Below, one piece after another: positions 16,643-27,133 of a stretch of 64,000 nt of DNA. Location of the stretch: contig NZ_JFZB01000001.1 of assembly GCF_000740785.1 (NCBI RefSeq), positions 271,302-335,301 of the forward strand, read 5' to 3'. Every line of letters begins with the position of its first letter. Within the stretch, counting starts at the first letter, position 1. Under the pieces are notes generated by a model. That model worked only from the letters and a program-made list of their open reading frames with translations. It did not search any database and was not told the DNA's origin. The position numbers and the translations under genes were made by a program. This stretch comes from Paenirhodobacter enshiensis (GTDB taxonomy: Bacteria > Pseudomonadota > Alphaproteobacteria > Rhodobacterales > Rhodobacteraceae).

Positions 16643-17604
16643 GCGCCGATCACTCCACCACCTGATGTTACCGGCTGCGCTACGGACAGCCTCTCCAGTT
16701 CCCTGTGATGTTTAGACACATGCCAGCCGGCTTCTGCAAGGGCTTTGCTCATTTCCTCGGCCAGCGTGACGGAACGGTGTTGCCCTCCGGTGCACCCGAA
16801 TCCGATGGCGAGATGCGTCTTTCCCTCGGCGACATGGGCGGGCAACAGGAACAGGATCAGATCGCGCAGCTTTTCGAAAAACGGCGCGTGGTTCGGATCG
16901 GCCATGACATAGGCCGCCACCCGAGGATCGAGCCCGGTCAGCGCGCGCAGCTCCGGCACCCAGTGCGGATTGGCCAGAAACCGGCAATCGAACATCATGT
17001 CGAGCATCCTGGGCACGCCGCGCTTGTAGCTGAAGCTGTAGATCGTCACGGCAAGCGGCGCGACATGACCCGGATCGAACAGCCGGGTGACCTCGGCGCG
17101 CAGATCGTGCGGGCTCATCGCCGAGGTATCGAGCAGCAGATCCGCAATCAGCCGCACCGGCGAAAGCATCTCGAATTCCAGCAAGATACCGTCCATCGGC
17201 GCCTTGTCGGGCGCCATCGGGTGACGCCGGCGGGTCTCGGAATAGCGGCGCATCAGCACGTCGGGGGCGGCCTCGACGTAGAGCACCTCGACGATCAGCC
17301 CCGGATCGGCGCGCAGCGTCTCGATCATCGCGATCATCGCGGCGACGGAAAAATCACGCCCCCGGACATGGATACCCACCGCCAGCGGGCGCCCGGCCGG
17401 CCCCTCGGTCAGCCGCGGCACCAGAGACGGCGGCAGGTTGTTGATCGCCTCGTAGCCCAGATCCTCGAGTGTCGCGATCACCGTCGAACGCCCCGCTCCG
17501 GAAGGCCCGGTGACCAGCACCACCCGCCGCGGCGCGGACGCGCAATCGGTCGCGGTGTCGGTTTCCGCCTCGCTGACTCTCTCGCTCGCTTCGCCCACGC
17601 TCAT
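16639..17604 (-). CDS. rapZ: RNase adapter / nucleotide-binding protein RapZ
   Basis: P-loop protein; in E. coli the homologue guides RNase E to small RNAs that control glucosamine-6-phosphate synthase. The 321-aa protein has the modified P-loop GPSGAGRS (33-40) with Arg in place of the usual Lys. The C-terminal domain carries [21 protein letters not shown] and the signature [20 protein letters not shown]. The first 26 residues are a polar extension. The gene lies between hprK and EIIA, the usual alphaproteobacterial order, suggesting links to PTS phosphorylation rather than a sugar-specific role. Confidence 0.93.
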   Translation of the reverse strand: MSVGEASERVSEAETDTATDCASAPRRVVLVTGPSGAGRSTVIATLEDLGYEAINNLPPSLVPRLTEGPAGRPLAVGIHVRGRDFSVAAMIAMIETLRADPGLIVEVLYVEAAPDVLMRRYSETRRRHPMAPDKAPMDGILLEFEMLSPVRLIADLLLDTSAMSPHDLRAEVTRLFDPGHVAPLAVTIYSFSYKRGVPRMLDMMFDCRFLANPHWVPELRALTGLDPRVAAYVMADPNHAPFFEKLRDLILFLLPAHVAEGKTHLAIGFGCTGGQHRSVTLAEEMSKALAEAGWHVSKHHRELERLSVAQPVTSGGGVIGA

Positions 17605-17626
17605 TCCCTTCCGGCCCGTTCACGGC

Positions 17627-18055
17627 TCAGGCCAGCCGCCCGCCCTTCAGCCATTGCAGCACGGCGACATCAAGATGGTCGCAACCCGCCCCGTGCACAA
17701 GGGGAACCGCCAGCCCGCAAAGGTGGCACACACGGTGCGGCGGCAGACGCTCGGCCTCGGGCAGGGAAAGATCGACCGCCAGCACGATCCGCGCCTGTGC
17801 CAGCGTCCCGGCCCCGAGGATGCCGAGACCGCGCGCCTCGATCCGGCCGCGGATCGTGCCGGGGGCGCGGGCGATCAGCGCGCCGGCCTCGGCGCTCAGC
17901 CGCACCCGGTCGTCCGAGACCAGAACGGCCCCGAAGGCCATCAGCCGCAACGCAAGTGCCGACTTCCCCGCCCCGGAAGGACCGAGGATCAGCACGCCCC
18001 GATCCGCATCGAGCGCCACCGCCCCGGCATGGACCCAGGCGTCGGGTTCGCTCAT
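17627..18055 (-). CDS. hprK: HPr kinase/phosphorylase, short alphaproteobacterial form
   Basis: Phosphorylates or dephosphorylates the regulatory serine of HPr. The 142-aa protein consists only of the C-terminal kinase core, with P-loop GPSGAGKS (25-32) and VSDDRVRL as the downstream catalytic segment. The N-terminal domain of Firmicutes HprK is missing, which is normal for this lineage. Its ATG overlaps the chvG stop, and rapZ, EIIA and HPr follow, so sensor kinase and PTS are in one transcription unit. This suggests crosstalk between envelope/acid sensing and carbon status. Confidence 0.92.
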   Translation of the reverse strand: MSEPDAWVHAGAVALDADRGVLILGPSGAGKSALALRLMAFGAVLVSDDRVRLSAEAGALIARAPGTIRGRIEARGLGILGAGTLAQARIVLAVDLSLPEAERLPPHRVCHLCGLAVPLVHGAGCDHLDVAVLQWLKGGRLA

Positions 18056-19656
18056 GCCGGCAGTTCCACCGCGAAGCGCGCGCCGCGATGCGGACCCTCG
18101 GGGCCGATGTTGCTCGCCCGGATCGTGCCGCCATGCGCCTCGACGATCTGACGCGAGATCGCGAGGCCCAGACCCGAATGCCCGCCGAACTGCCGCGCCG
18201 GCCGCTGCGAATAGAACCGCTCGAACACGCGGGTCAACGCCTCCTCGGGAATGCCGGGGCCGGTGTCCTCGACGGTGACGACGATCCGGCCGGGCGTGCG
18301 ATTCAGCGCCAGACGCACCCGGTCGCCCGGCCCGCTGAAGCTGACCGCATTGGTGATGAGGTTGACGAAGACCTGTGCCAGCCGGCTTTCGAGCCCGGTG
18401 ATCGTCACCGGTGCTGCGGGCAGGTCCATCTCGAAGCCCACGCCGGCACCGGCCGCCTTCTCGCCCAGATATTCGCCGAGGTTGCGCAGCATCGGCACCA
18501 TATCGAAACGCTCCTGCTCTTCGCGCACCAGCTCGCTGTCGAGGCGCGAGGCGTTCGAGATGTCGCTGACCAGCCGGTCCAGACGGCCCACGTCGGCGTC
18601 GATGATCTCGAGCAGCTTCTGGCGCTGATCGTTGCGCTTCACAACCTGCAGCGAGGCCACGGCAGAGCGCAGCGAGGCGAGCGGGTTCTTGATCTCATGG
18701 GCGACGTCGGCGGCGAACTGCTCGTTGGCGTCGATGCGCTGATAGAGGGCATCGACCATGCCGCGCATCGCCCCCGACAGCCGGCCTATCTCGTCGGGAC
18801 GGCCGGTCAGATCGGGAATGCGCACCCGCGCCGGCACCATGTGTCCGGCATCGCGGTCCTGACCGGCCTCGGCGGCACGGGCGAGATCGGCGATCGGGTT
18901 GGCGATGGTCGAGGCGAGGACCAGGCTCAGCCCGACCGAAACCACCACCGCGATCAGGAACACCTGCAGGATCTGTTCGCGCTCGACCCGGACGAGGCGG
19001 TCGATCTCGCCTGCGGCGGTGGTCATCGCGAGTGTGCCGATCGGCCGGCCATCCTGCGCCACCCCCTGGGCGACCACGAAGATCGTCGCCCCTGCGGCAT
19101 CGCGCACCGAGGCCATGCGCACCGGCCCGGATCCGGTCTGTCGCGCCAGCGCCTGCGCCATCCCGCCCGGATCGAGCCGCGACACCGGCATCTGCGGACC
19201 GAGCCGCGAAACCGCTTCCCAAAGCTGGCCGAGCAGATCGGTGATCAGCGTCGAACGCGTCTGCAGCGGCACGTCGGGGCCCGCCGATTCGGCCGTCGTC
19301 GCCGATCCGATCAGACCGCCCCCGGCCGAGAACAGATAAACCGTCGCCCCGTCGGGCAGCCGCAACCCGTCGAAAGCCTGACCGCCTTCGGTCAGAGCAG
19401 CGGGGCGGGCCCCGATCAGCTGGGCGATCAGATCGAGTTCACGCACGATGGCGGTCTCGCGCTGATAGACCAGACTGTCACGAAACGGGTTGAACAGCAG
19501 CACCCCCGCCGCCATCACCACCATCGCGACCAGATTGAACAGGATGATCTTGCGCGCGAGCGGCGAGCGGCGTAGCAGAACCCGCCGCCCGCTTTCGCCC
19601 TCGACCACGAGCGCGCGGCGCAGCCAGTCCCGGCCACGGCGGAACGGCCGGTTCAT
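18052..19656 (-). CDS. chvG: Sensor histidine kinase ChvG/ExoS family
   Basis: Membrane sensor kinase of the ChvG-ChvI pair that responds to acid or envelope stress in alphaproteobacteria. The 534-aa protein has a basic N-terminus, a first membrane helix (about residues 36-56), a periplasmic sensor domain, a second helix (VFLIAVVVSVGLSLVLA), a HAMP linker, the phospho-acceptor H box DVAHEIKNPLASLRSAV and an ATPase domain with FVNLITNAVSFSG (N box), VEDTGPGIP (G1) and GHSGLGLAISRQI (G2). The start at 19656 lies one base before the chvI stop. The longer frame would overlap chvI. All catalytic boxes are intact. Confidence 0.95.
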   Translation of the reverse strand: MNRPFRRGRDWLRRALVVEGESGRRVLLRRSPLARKIILFNLVAMVVMAAGVLLFNPFRDSLVYQRETAIVRELDLIAQLIGARPAALTEGGQAFDGLRLPDGATVYLFSAGGGLIGSATTAESAGPDVPLQTRSTLITDLLGQLWEAVSRLGPQMPVSRLDPGGMAQALARQTGSGPVRMASVRDAAGATIFVVAQGVAQDGRPIGTLAMTTAAGEIDRLVRVEREQILQVFLIAVVVSVGLSLVLASTIANPIADLARAAEAGQDRDAGHMVPARVRIPDLTGRPDEIGRLSGAMRGMVDALYQRIDANEQFAADVAHEIKNPLASLRSAVASLQVVKRNDQRQKLLEIIDADVGRLDRLVSDISNASRLDSELVREEQERFDMVPMLRNLGEYLGEKAAGAGVGFEMDLPAAPVTITGLESRLAQVFVNLITNAVSFSGPGDRVRLALNRTPGRIVVTVEDTGPGIPEEALTRVFERFYSQRPARQFGGHSGLGLAISRQIVEAHGGTIRASNIGPEGPHRGARFAVELPA

Positions 19657-19657
19657 C

Positions 19658-20359
19658 CTATTCCTCGATATAGCGATAGCCGATGCCGTAGAGCGTCTCG
19701 ATCGCCGAGAATTCCTCGTCGACGGCACGCATCTTCTTGCGCAGGCGCTTGATGTGGCTGTCGATGGTGCGGTCGTCGACATAGACCTGATCGTCATAAG
19801 CCACGTCCATCAGCTGATCGCGCGACTTGACGAAGCCGGGCCGCTGAGCAAGCGCCTGCAGCAACAGGAATTCCGTCACCGTCAGGGTCACGTCGCGCCC
19901 CTTCCAGCTGACCGAGTGGCGCAGCGGATCCATCGTCAGATTGCCGCGCACCAGAAGCGCGCCCTCGCCCGCCGCCGGCACCTCGTCCGAGGCCCTCGCC
20001 TCCTGACGGCGCAGCAAGGAGCGGATCCGCTCCAGCAAAAGGCGCTGACTGAACGGCTTCTTCACGTAGTCGTCCGCCCCCATCCGAAGCCCGAGCACCT
20101 CGTCGATCTCGTCATCCTTCGAGGTCAGCAGGATGATCGGCATCATGGTGCGCTGACGCAGCCGGCTGAGCAGCTCCATCCCGTCCATGCGCGGCATCTT
20201 GATGTCGAGAACTGCGAGATCGGGCAACTTCTTGCCGAAGGCCTCGAACGCCGCCTGGCCGTCGGTATAGGTCTCGACGGCATAGCCTTCCGCGTCGAGC
20301 GTCATCGCCACCGAGGCCAGGATGTTACGGTCATCGTCAACCAGGGCGATCCTCGACAT
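19658..20359 (-). CDS. chvI: Response regulator ChvI
   Basis: OmpR/PhoB-family transcription factor phosphorylated by ChvG. The 233-aa protein has a receiver domain with the acidic pair DDD near residue 8, the phospho-acceptor Asp52 in [10 protein letters not shown], and the Lys in YVKKPFS. The winged-helix DNA-binding domain follows ([27 protein letters not shown] ... [14 protein letters not shown]). AGGAAG precedes the ATG at 20359. It is transcribed away from pckA, and the shared 346-bp intergenic region carries repeated CGCTAAC boxes that could be its binding sites. Confidence 0.95.
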   Translation of the reverse strand: MSRIALVDDDRNILASVAMTLDAEGYAVETYTDGQAAFEAFGKKLPDLAVLDIKMPRMDGMELLSRLRQRTMMPIILLTSKDDEIDEVLGLRMGADDYVKKPFSQRLLLERIRSLLRRQEARASDEVPAAGEGALLVRGNLTMDPLRHSVSWKGRDVTLTVTEFLLLQALAQRPGFVKSRDQLMDVAYDDQVYVDDRTIDSHIKRLRKKMRAVDEEFSAIETLYGIGYRYIEE

Positions 20360-20705
20360 ATCTTGCTTCCTGCCTGCTTCTTGATTTCGCGCAGTTTCCC
20401 CGCTCGACCGGGGGGAATCAACCGCAATCTGCGAATCACCCGACACCGGCGGCACAACGAAAAGCGACGTTTTGTCACCCCGAATGGCCGGAAATCGCTT
20501 AGGCAGGCGCATTTGTCCGCCGCAAACGGTAACGCTAACCGGCGCGGTTGCGCTAACGGGGGGCAACCTTTCCTGTTCCAAGGCGGAAACCTCATGCTAT
20601 AGGGGCGCCATCGGGTGCGGCTTTGCGCGTCCCGGTCGGTATCCCTTGTCGTGCGGGATGCCGGGAGGAACCCGAACGACGCCGCTCGCGGCAGGGGAGT
20701 TACGG
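20360..20705. promoter_or_regulatory. Divergent chvI-pckA intergenic region with repeated CGCTAAC boxes
   Basis: This 346-bp gene-free stretch must hold the promoters of both operons. CGCTAACCGG (20533) and CGCTAACGGG (20551) are near-identical decamers in direct orientation, 18 bp apart, preceded by AACGGTAACG. The segment between them reads AACC-GGCGC-GGTT, a short dyad. Tandem direct repeats are what OmpR-family regulators such as ChvI bind. No clear -35/-10 pair stands out. Confidence 0.4.
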
Positions 20706-22304
<1,599 letters not shown>

Positions 22305-22329
22305 GCCCTCCGCTTCGGAAAACGTGAAA

Positions 22330-22355
22330 GGCCGGGCTCAAGCCCGGCCTTTTTT
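22330..22355 (+). terminator. Rho-independent terminator of pckA
   Basis: GGCCGGGCT-CA-AGCCCGGCC, a perfect 9-bp stem, is followed by six T residues, 25 bp after the pckA stop. Confidence 0.92.
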
Positions 22356-22396
22356 CATGCCCTGAGCCCGGAAAACCCGGACCAGAGGGAGGCAAG

Positions 22397-22458
22397 AAAG
22401 GGGCTCTGCCCCTCGCGGCTGCGCCGCTCACCCCGGGATATTTGGGGCGAATCGAAAG
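22397..22458 (+). repeat. 3'-end hairpin element, copy B1 (pckA side)
   Basis: GGGGCTCTGCCCC hairpin, hairpin 2 GCGGC-TGC-GCCGC (pairing kept, sequence different from other copies), then TCACCCCGGGATATTT and tail GGGGCGAATCGAAAG. It is in pckA orientation, 42 bp beyond the pckA terminator. Confidence 0.85.
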
Positions 22459-22472
22459 CAGGGGATTTGCGG

Positions 22473-22536
22473 CTTTCGATTCGCTGAAAATATCCTGGGG
22501 GGCTGCGGCCCTGCCGCAGCGGGGGCAAAGCCCCCT
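22473..22536 (-). repeat. 3'-end hairpin element, copy B2 (rnr side)
   Basis: Reading on the minus strand, 14 bp after the rnr stop codon: GGGGGCTTTGCCCCC, hairpin 2 GCTGCGGC-AGG-GCCGCAGC (8-bp stem), CCCCCCAGGATATTTT and tail CAGCGAATCGAAAG. It faces copy B1, so the two tails are complementary over CGAATCGAAAG. Confidence 0.85.
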
Positions 22537-22550
22537 CCGCAGTTTCAGGA

Positions 22551-24812
22551 TCAGGACTTGCGGTTGCGCTTGACTTTGCGGGCGATGCCGCGCTCGCGCG
22601 CCTTGACCGAAGCCATGCGCCGCCCCGGCTTGAAGCCCTTGCGCGCGCCCTTCTTCGGGCCGGGCAGCGTCGCGCCCTCGACCTCGATCAGCTCGAGTTC
22701 GAGCCCGCCAGTCACCGGAACCGCCTCGGACAGCCGCACGGTCACCCGCTGACCGACGCCGATGGTCAGCCCGGTTTCCGAGCCGACGAGCTGCTGCAGA
22801 TCCGGCTCGTAATGGAAGAACTCGCGCCCGATGGAGCGCACCGGGATCAGCCCGTCCGCCCCGGTCTCGTCGAGCCGCACGAAGACGCCGAACTTCTGCA
22901 CCCCCGAGATCCGGCCGGTGAACTCGGCCCCCACCCGCTCGGACAGATAGGCGGCAAGGTAGCGGTCGGTGGTGTCACGCTCGGCCGCCATGCTGCGCCG
23001 CTCGGTCTCCGAGATATGCTTCGCCGTGTCTTCCAGATGCTCGACATCGTCCTTGCTCAGCCCGTCGCGGCCCCAGTCATGCCCCGAGATCAGCGCCCGG
23101 TGCACGATCAGGTCCGAATAACGCCGGATCGGCGAGGTGAAATGCGCGTAGGACCGCAGCGCCAGCCCGAAATGACCGAGGTTCTGCGGCGCATAATAGG
23201 CCTGCGTCATCGCCCGCAGCGTCGACATGTTCAGCAGATCGTCGAACTCGGAACCCGCCGCCTGTTCCAGCAGCCGGTTCAGCTGCCCGGTCTTCAGCAC
23301 CTGCCCCCGCGCCAGCGTGAAGCCCGAGGCCTGTGCCACCTCACGCAAAGCGTCGATCTTGTCGGGCGCGGGTTCCTCGTGGACACGATACAGCAGCGGC
23401 CGGCGCAGCCGTTCCAGCTCCTCGGCGGCGGCGACATTCGCCAGCACCATGAATTCCTCGATCAGCCGGTGCGCATCGAGCCGCTCCTTGAACCGAACCG
23501 AGGCGACCTTGCCATCCTCGCCGATCACGATCTGTCGTTCCGGCAGATCGAGTTCCAGCGGCTGACGCATCGCCCGCGCATGTTTGAGCGAGGCATAGCA
23601 GGCGTAAAGCGGTTCGATCACCGTCTCGCGCAAGGGCTCCGTCTGCGCGTCGGCACGCCCCTCATGCGCCTCCTGCACCTGCACATATTCGAGCGAGGCG
23701 ACAGAGCGGATCATGCCGCGGGTGAACCGGTGACCGATCTTGCGCCCTTCGGCATCGACCTTCATCAGCACCGCGAGAACCGCGCGCTCCACCCCCTCGT
23801 GCAGCGAGCACAGATCGCCCGACAGACGGTCCGGCAGCATAGGCACCACGCGGTCGGGGAAATAGGTCGAATTGCCGCGCTCGCGCGCCTCGCGGTCGAG
23901 CGCCGAGCCCGGCCGCACGTAATGCGCGACATCGGCGATCGCCACCCACAACAGATGCCCGCCCGGGTTCTTCGGATCGCTGTCCGGGATCACCAGACAG
24001 GCATCGTCGTGATCGCGCGCATCGGCCGGGTCGATGGTGACGAAGGGCAGCCCGGTCAGATCCTCGCGCCGGTCAAGCAGCGCCGGCACCTCGGCATCGG
24101 CCTCGTCCATCACCGATTGCGGAAAATCGTCGGGGATGCCGTGCTGATGGATCGCGATCAGCGACACCGCGCGCGGCGCGCTCGGATCGCCGAGCCGCTC
24201 GGTCACCCGCGCCCGCGGCAGGCCCATCCGGCCGCGCGGACCGCTCTGCTCGGCCTCGACCAGCTCGCCGTCGCGCGCATCCATGGTCTGGCCGGCCGGA
24301 ACCTGCCATTCCTTCTGCTCGCCCTTGTCGACCGGAACGATGCGCCCGCCTTCGGCGCCCTTGCGGAAGATGCCGACGACCTTCGCCGCAGCCTGCCCGA
24401 TCACCCGGATCAGCCGCGCCTCGTATTCGTAGCCCTCGCCCTCGACCTCGGTCATCCGCCCCAGGATGCGCGTGCCCTCGGCCAGCGCGGGATCGCCAGG
24501 CTTCGCGACATACAGGATCGCGGGCCCGTCGCCCTCGCCCTGCCATTCCAGGGCCTTGGCCCACAGATCGCCCTGCGCATCGGGCTTGAGGATCTGCAGC
24601 ACCGCCACCGGAGGCAGCTTCGACGGCTCGCGCCAACTGCGCCGGCGCCGGGCGATACTGCCCTCCTCGGCCATCTCGCTCAGCAGCCGTTTCAGCTCGA
24701 TCTTGGCGGCGCCCTTGATGCCGAAGGCACGCGCGATGTCACGTTTGGCCCCCTCGCCGGGATTGTCGGCAAGCCAGGCGAGGATCTGTTCCTTGGTCGG
24801 GATCTGGTTCAT
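22551..24812 (-). CDS. rnr: Ribonuclease R
   Basis: 3'-5' exoribonuclease that degrades structured RNA and acts in rRNA, tRNA and trans-translation quality control. The 753-aa protein has an N-terminal winged helix (TKEQILAWLADNPGEGAKRDIARAFG), cold-shock-like domains, the RNB catalytic core FVTIDPADARDHDDAC (metal-binding Asp cluster) with YVRPGSALDREARERGNSTYFPDRVVPMLP, an S1 domain (GAEFTGRISGVQKFGVFVRL) and a Lys/Arg-rich tail (KVKRNRKS). The ATG at 24812 was preferred to a GTG five codons upstream. It converges with pckA. Confidence 0.95.
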   Translation of the reverse strand: MNQIPTKEQILAWLADNPGEGAKRDIARAFGIKGAAKIELKRLLSEMAEEGSIARRRRSWREPSKLPPVAVLQILKPDAQGDLWAKALEWQGEGDGPAILYVAKPGDPALAEGTRILGRMTEVEGEGYEYEARLIRVIGQAAAKVVGIFRKGAEGGRIVPVDKGEQKEWQVPAGQTMDARDGELVEAEQSGPRGRMGLPRARVTERLGDPSAPRAVSLIAIHQHGIPDDFPQSVMDEADAEVPALLDRREDLTGLPFVTIDPADARDHDDACLVIPDSDPKNPGGHLLWVAIADVAHYVRPGSALDREARERGNSTYFPDRVVPMLPDRLSGDLCSLHEGVERAVLAVLMKVDAEGRKIGHRFTRGMIRSVASLEYVQVQEAHEGRADAQTEPLRETVIEPLYACYASLKHARAMRQPLELDLPERQIVIGEDGKVASVRFKERLDAHRLIEEFMVLANVAAAEELERLRRPLLYRVHEEPAPDKIDALREVAQASGFTLARGQVLKTGQLNRLLEQAAGSEFDDLLNMSTLRAMTQAYYAPQNLGHFGLALRSYAHFTSPIRRYSDLIVHRALISGHDWGRDGLSKDDVEHLEDTAKHISETERRSMAAERDTTDRYLAAYLSERVGAEFTGRISGVQKFGVFVRLDETGADGLIPVRSIGREFFHYEPDLQQLVGSETGLTIGVGQRVTVRLSEAVPVTGGLELELIEVEGATLPGPKKGARKGFKPGRRMASVKARERGIARKVKRNRKS

Positions 24813-24878
24813 GGCCCTGACTAGCACGCGCCCGCAGCCGCGTCACGCACCCCGTTTGCACCAAGCGCCGCCCTCGTC

Positions 24879-24985
24879 CTTTCGATTCGCCCCAAATATC
24901 CCGGGGGTGAGGGCCGAAGGCCCGAGGGGGCAGAGCCCCCTCTCTTTTCCTCATGGCGGGGCAGAGCCCCCTCTCTTCAACTTTT
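24879..24985 (-). repeat. 3'-end hairpin element, copy C, with tandem first hairpin
   Basis: Downstream of dapE on the minus strand. AGAGGGGGCTCTGCCCC occurs twice in tandem, then hairpin 2 GGGCC-TTC-GGCCC, CACCCCCGGGATATTT and tail GGGGCGAATCGAAAG. It has the same layout as the copy after purN, with the first hairpin duplicated. It fills most of the 211-bp gap between dapE and rnr. Confidence 0.83.
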
Positions 24986-25023
24986 CTGCGGGGCGGGGCC
25001 CCTCCTGCCCCTTCCGAGGCACC

Positions 25024-26166
25024 TCAGCCGAAATAGCTGCGCAGGATCCGCCCGTAGATCGCCTTCAGCGCCTCGATCTGCGCCACCTCGACGCATTCGT
25101 CGACCTTGTGCATGGTCTTGCCGACCAGCCCGAATTCGAGCACCGGGCAGTGATCCTTGACGAAGCGCGCGTCCGACGTGCCGCCCGAGGTCGACAGTTC
25201 CGGCGTCACCCCGGTCTCCGCCTCGACCGCCGCCGCCACCAGATCGACGAAAGGCCCGGGCGGGGTGACGAAACTCTCGCCCGAGATCGTCGCCGTCACG
25301 CTCAGTCGCACGCCCGACCGCGCGCTTTCCGCCGCAGCGAGGCTTTTCACCCACTCGACCAGCCCCGCACCGTCATGGGCATCGTTGAAACGGATGTTGA
25401 ACACCGCCCGCGCCTTCGCAGGCACCACGTTGCTTGCCGCATTGCCGCAGTCGATCGTCGTCACCTGCAACGTCGAAGGGTCGAAATGCGCCGTGCCATG
25501 ATCGACCGGCGTCGCCGTCAGCGGCGCCAGCAGCGCGATCAGCGCGTGCAGCGGATTGCGCGCCCGCTGCGGATAGGCGACGTGGCCCTGCACCCCCTCG
25601 GCCTCGACGACGAAAGTGACCGAACCGCGCCGGCCGATCTTGATCATGTCGCCCAGAACCTCGGGACAGGTCGGCTCGCCCACCAGACAGACCGACATCG
25701 CCTCGCCCCCGGCCTTCATCCAGTCGAGCAGCGCGCGCGTGCCGTCGAGGCCCGGCCCCTCCTCGTCGCCGGTCAGCGTCAGAATGACCGCGCCATCCTC
25801 GGGCGGCGTCTCGGTGACGAAATCGACCGCCGCCGCGACGAAGGCCGCGACCCCGGTCTTCATGTCGGCCGCGCCGCGCCCCCACAGCATCCCGTCCGAA
25901 ATCTCGCCGCCGAACGGATCGTGCGCCCAGTCCGAACGCTCGCCCACCGGCACCACGTCGACATGACCGTTGAAGCCGAAGCTGCGCACGCCCTTCGCGC
26001 CCCAGCGGGCGAACAGGTTCGGCACGCCGTTGCGGTCGACCCGGGTGCAGGCAAAGCCCGCGCCGCTCAGCACGCCTTCCAGCAATTCCAGCGCGCCTTC
26101 GGCATCGGGCGTGACCGAGGGGCAACGGATCAGATCGGCGGACAGGGTGACGGGATCGAGCGGCAT
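25024..26166 (-). CDS. dapE: Succinyl-diaminopimelate desuccinylase
   Basis: Zinc-dependent hydrolysis of N-succinyl-LL-diaminopimelate in lysine and peptidoglycan precursor synthesis. The 380-aa M20-family protein has the metal ligands in FGFNGHVDVVPVG (His and Asp), GRGAADMKTG, LTGDEEGPG (catalytic Glu pair), CLVGEPT and the C-terminal STSGGTSDARFV, plus a late His in GKTMHKVDE. The N-terminus MPLDPVTLSADLIRCPSVTP matches the family, supporting the annotated ATG. It stands alone, with a 240-bp spacer to the NYN gene and a hairpin element behind it. Confidence 0.94.
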   Translation of the reverse strand: MPLDPVTLSADLIRCPSVTPDAEGALELLEGVLSGAGFACTRVDRNGVPNLFARWGAKGVRSFGFNGHVDVVPVGERSDWAHDPFGGEISDGMLWGRGAADMKTGVAAFVAAAVDFVTETPPEDGAVILTLTGDEEGPGLDGTRALLDWMKAGGEAMSVCLVGEPTCPEVLGDMIKIGRRGSVTFVVEAEGVQGHVAYPQRARNPLHALIALLAPLTATPVDHGTAHFDPSTLQVTTIDCGNAASNVVPAKARAVFNIRFNDAHDGAGLVEWVKSLAAAESARSGVRLSVTATISGESFVTPPGPFVDLVAAAVEAETGVTPELSTSGGTSDARFVKDHCPVLEFGLVGKTMHKVDECVEVAQIEALKAIYGRILRSYFG

Positions 26167-26329
26167 CGGAACCTCCAGTTGGTTCCGGCAGGATTAGCCC
26201 CGCCAGAGACCGGACACAACGCGCCAGACACGGCCGGTGCGGTCAGCGAAGAAGCCAGGGGCGCCGGAACAGACGGGCCGGAACAGACGGGCCGGGACGG
26301 AGCGGGCAGGAACGAACCGGGCCAGACCG

Positions 26330-26359
26330 AAAAACGGCGGGCCGGAGACCGGCCCGCCG
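26330..26359 (-). terminator. Rho-independent terminator of the NYN-domain gene
   Basis: On the minus strand CGGCGGGCC pairs perfectly with GGCCCGCCG across a 7-nt loop and is followed by TTTTT, 48 bp after the stop of the NYN gene. The remaining spacer to dapE (26167-26329) holds a short imperfect tandem repeat of GGCCGGAACAGACG and nothing else recognisable. Confidence 0.9.
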
Positions 26360-26406
26360 CATTGTCGGGAAAGGTCCGGCACAGGACCGGACCGGATCGT
26401 GTCGTC

Positions 26407-26982
26407 TCAGACCTCGGCGCGCTGCACCGGCGCAGCCTCGGGCTCGCGGGTTTCGCGCGGAGGGCGGCCGATGACGTCGCGCAGCGCATCCAGCTCGATG
26501 AAGTTGTCGGCCTGACGGCGCAGCTCGTCGGCAATCATCGGCGGCTGCGAACGGATGGTCGAGACCACCGACACCCGCACCCCCTGACGCTGCATCGCCT
26601 CGACCAGCGGCCGGAAATCGCCGTCGCCCGAGAACAGCACCGCGTGATCCAGCCGCGGCGCCAGCTCCATCGCGTTCACCGCAAGCTCGATATCCATGTT
26701 GCCCTTCACCTTCCGGCGGCCCTGGGCATCGGTGTATTCCTTGGCCGGCTTGGTCACCATGGTGTAGCCATTGTAGTTCAGCCAGTCGACCAGCGGCCGG
26801 ATCGGCGAATATTCGTCGTTCTCCAGCAACGCGGTATAATAGAACGCCCGCACCAGTTTGCCGCGACGTTCGAATTCCTGGCGCAGCAGCTTGTAGTCGA
26901 TGTCGAAGCCAAGCGCCTTGGCCGCGGCATAGAGGTTCGACCCGTCAATGAACAAGGCGAGCCTTTCGTCTTTGTAAAACAT
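26407..26982 (-). CDS. NYN-domain (LabA/DUF88-like) putative ribonuclease
   Basis: 191-aa PIN-like NYN domain protein, a family of predicted RNases. Acidic catalytic residues are visible in LALFIDGSNLY (residues 8-18), KGNMDIELAVNAM and LFSGDGDFRPLVEAM, the usual three conserved Asp clusters. The C-terminus carries a basic RxPPRETREPEAAP extension. The ATG at 26982 starts MFYKDERLALFIDG as in other alphaproteobacterial members; an upstream frame extension has no similarity. It is divergent from folK with a 151-bp shared promoter region. Its RNA target is unknown. Confidence 0.88.
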   Translation of the reverse strand: MFYKDERLALFIDGSNLYAAAKALGFDIDYKLLRQEFERRGKLVRAFYYTALLENDEYSPIRPLVDWLNYNGYTMVTKPAKEYTDAQGRRKVKGNMDIELAVNAMELAPRLDHAVLFSGDGDFRPLVEAMQRQGVRVSVVSTIRSQPPMIADELRRQADNFIELDALRDVIGRPPRETREPEAAPVQRAEV

Positions 26983-27133
26983 GAACCGTGGTCCCTTATG
27001 TCGAGCAACCGCCTCGTGACGCGCCCGGAATGGTTGACGCGCCCTCGGCACCGTTCCAATACGCAGCAATAACGCAATTGGGACTTCTTAGAGTGGCTTT
27101 GACTACCAGCAGTCCCGGCGAAAGGATACTGCC

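Noticed and set aside
16705..19575. Long plus-strand frame across rapZ, hprK and chvG
   Set aside because: Antisense to three genes with intact catalytic motifs and start/stop overlaps; no independent ribosome site or domain.
20571..20603. Promoter for pckA with -10 TATAGG
   Set aside because: The hexamer 17 bp upstream (GTTCCA) is a poor -35 match, so a promoter call was not supported.
26258..26300. Tandem GGCCGGAACAGACG repeat between dapE and the NYN gene
   Set aside because: Only two imperfect units; no promoter, binding or mobile-element signature could be attached to it.
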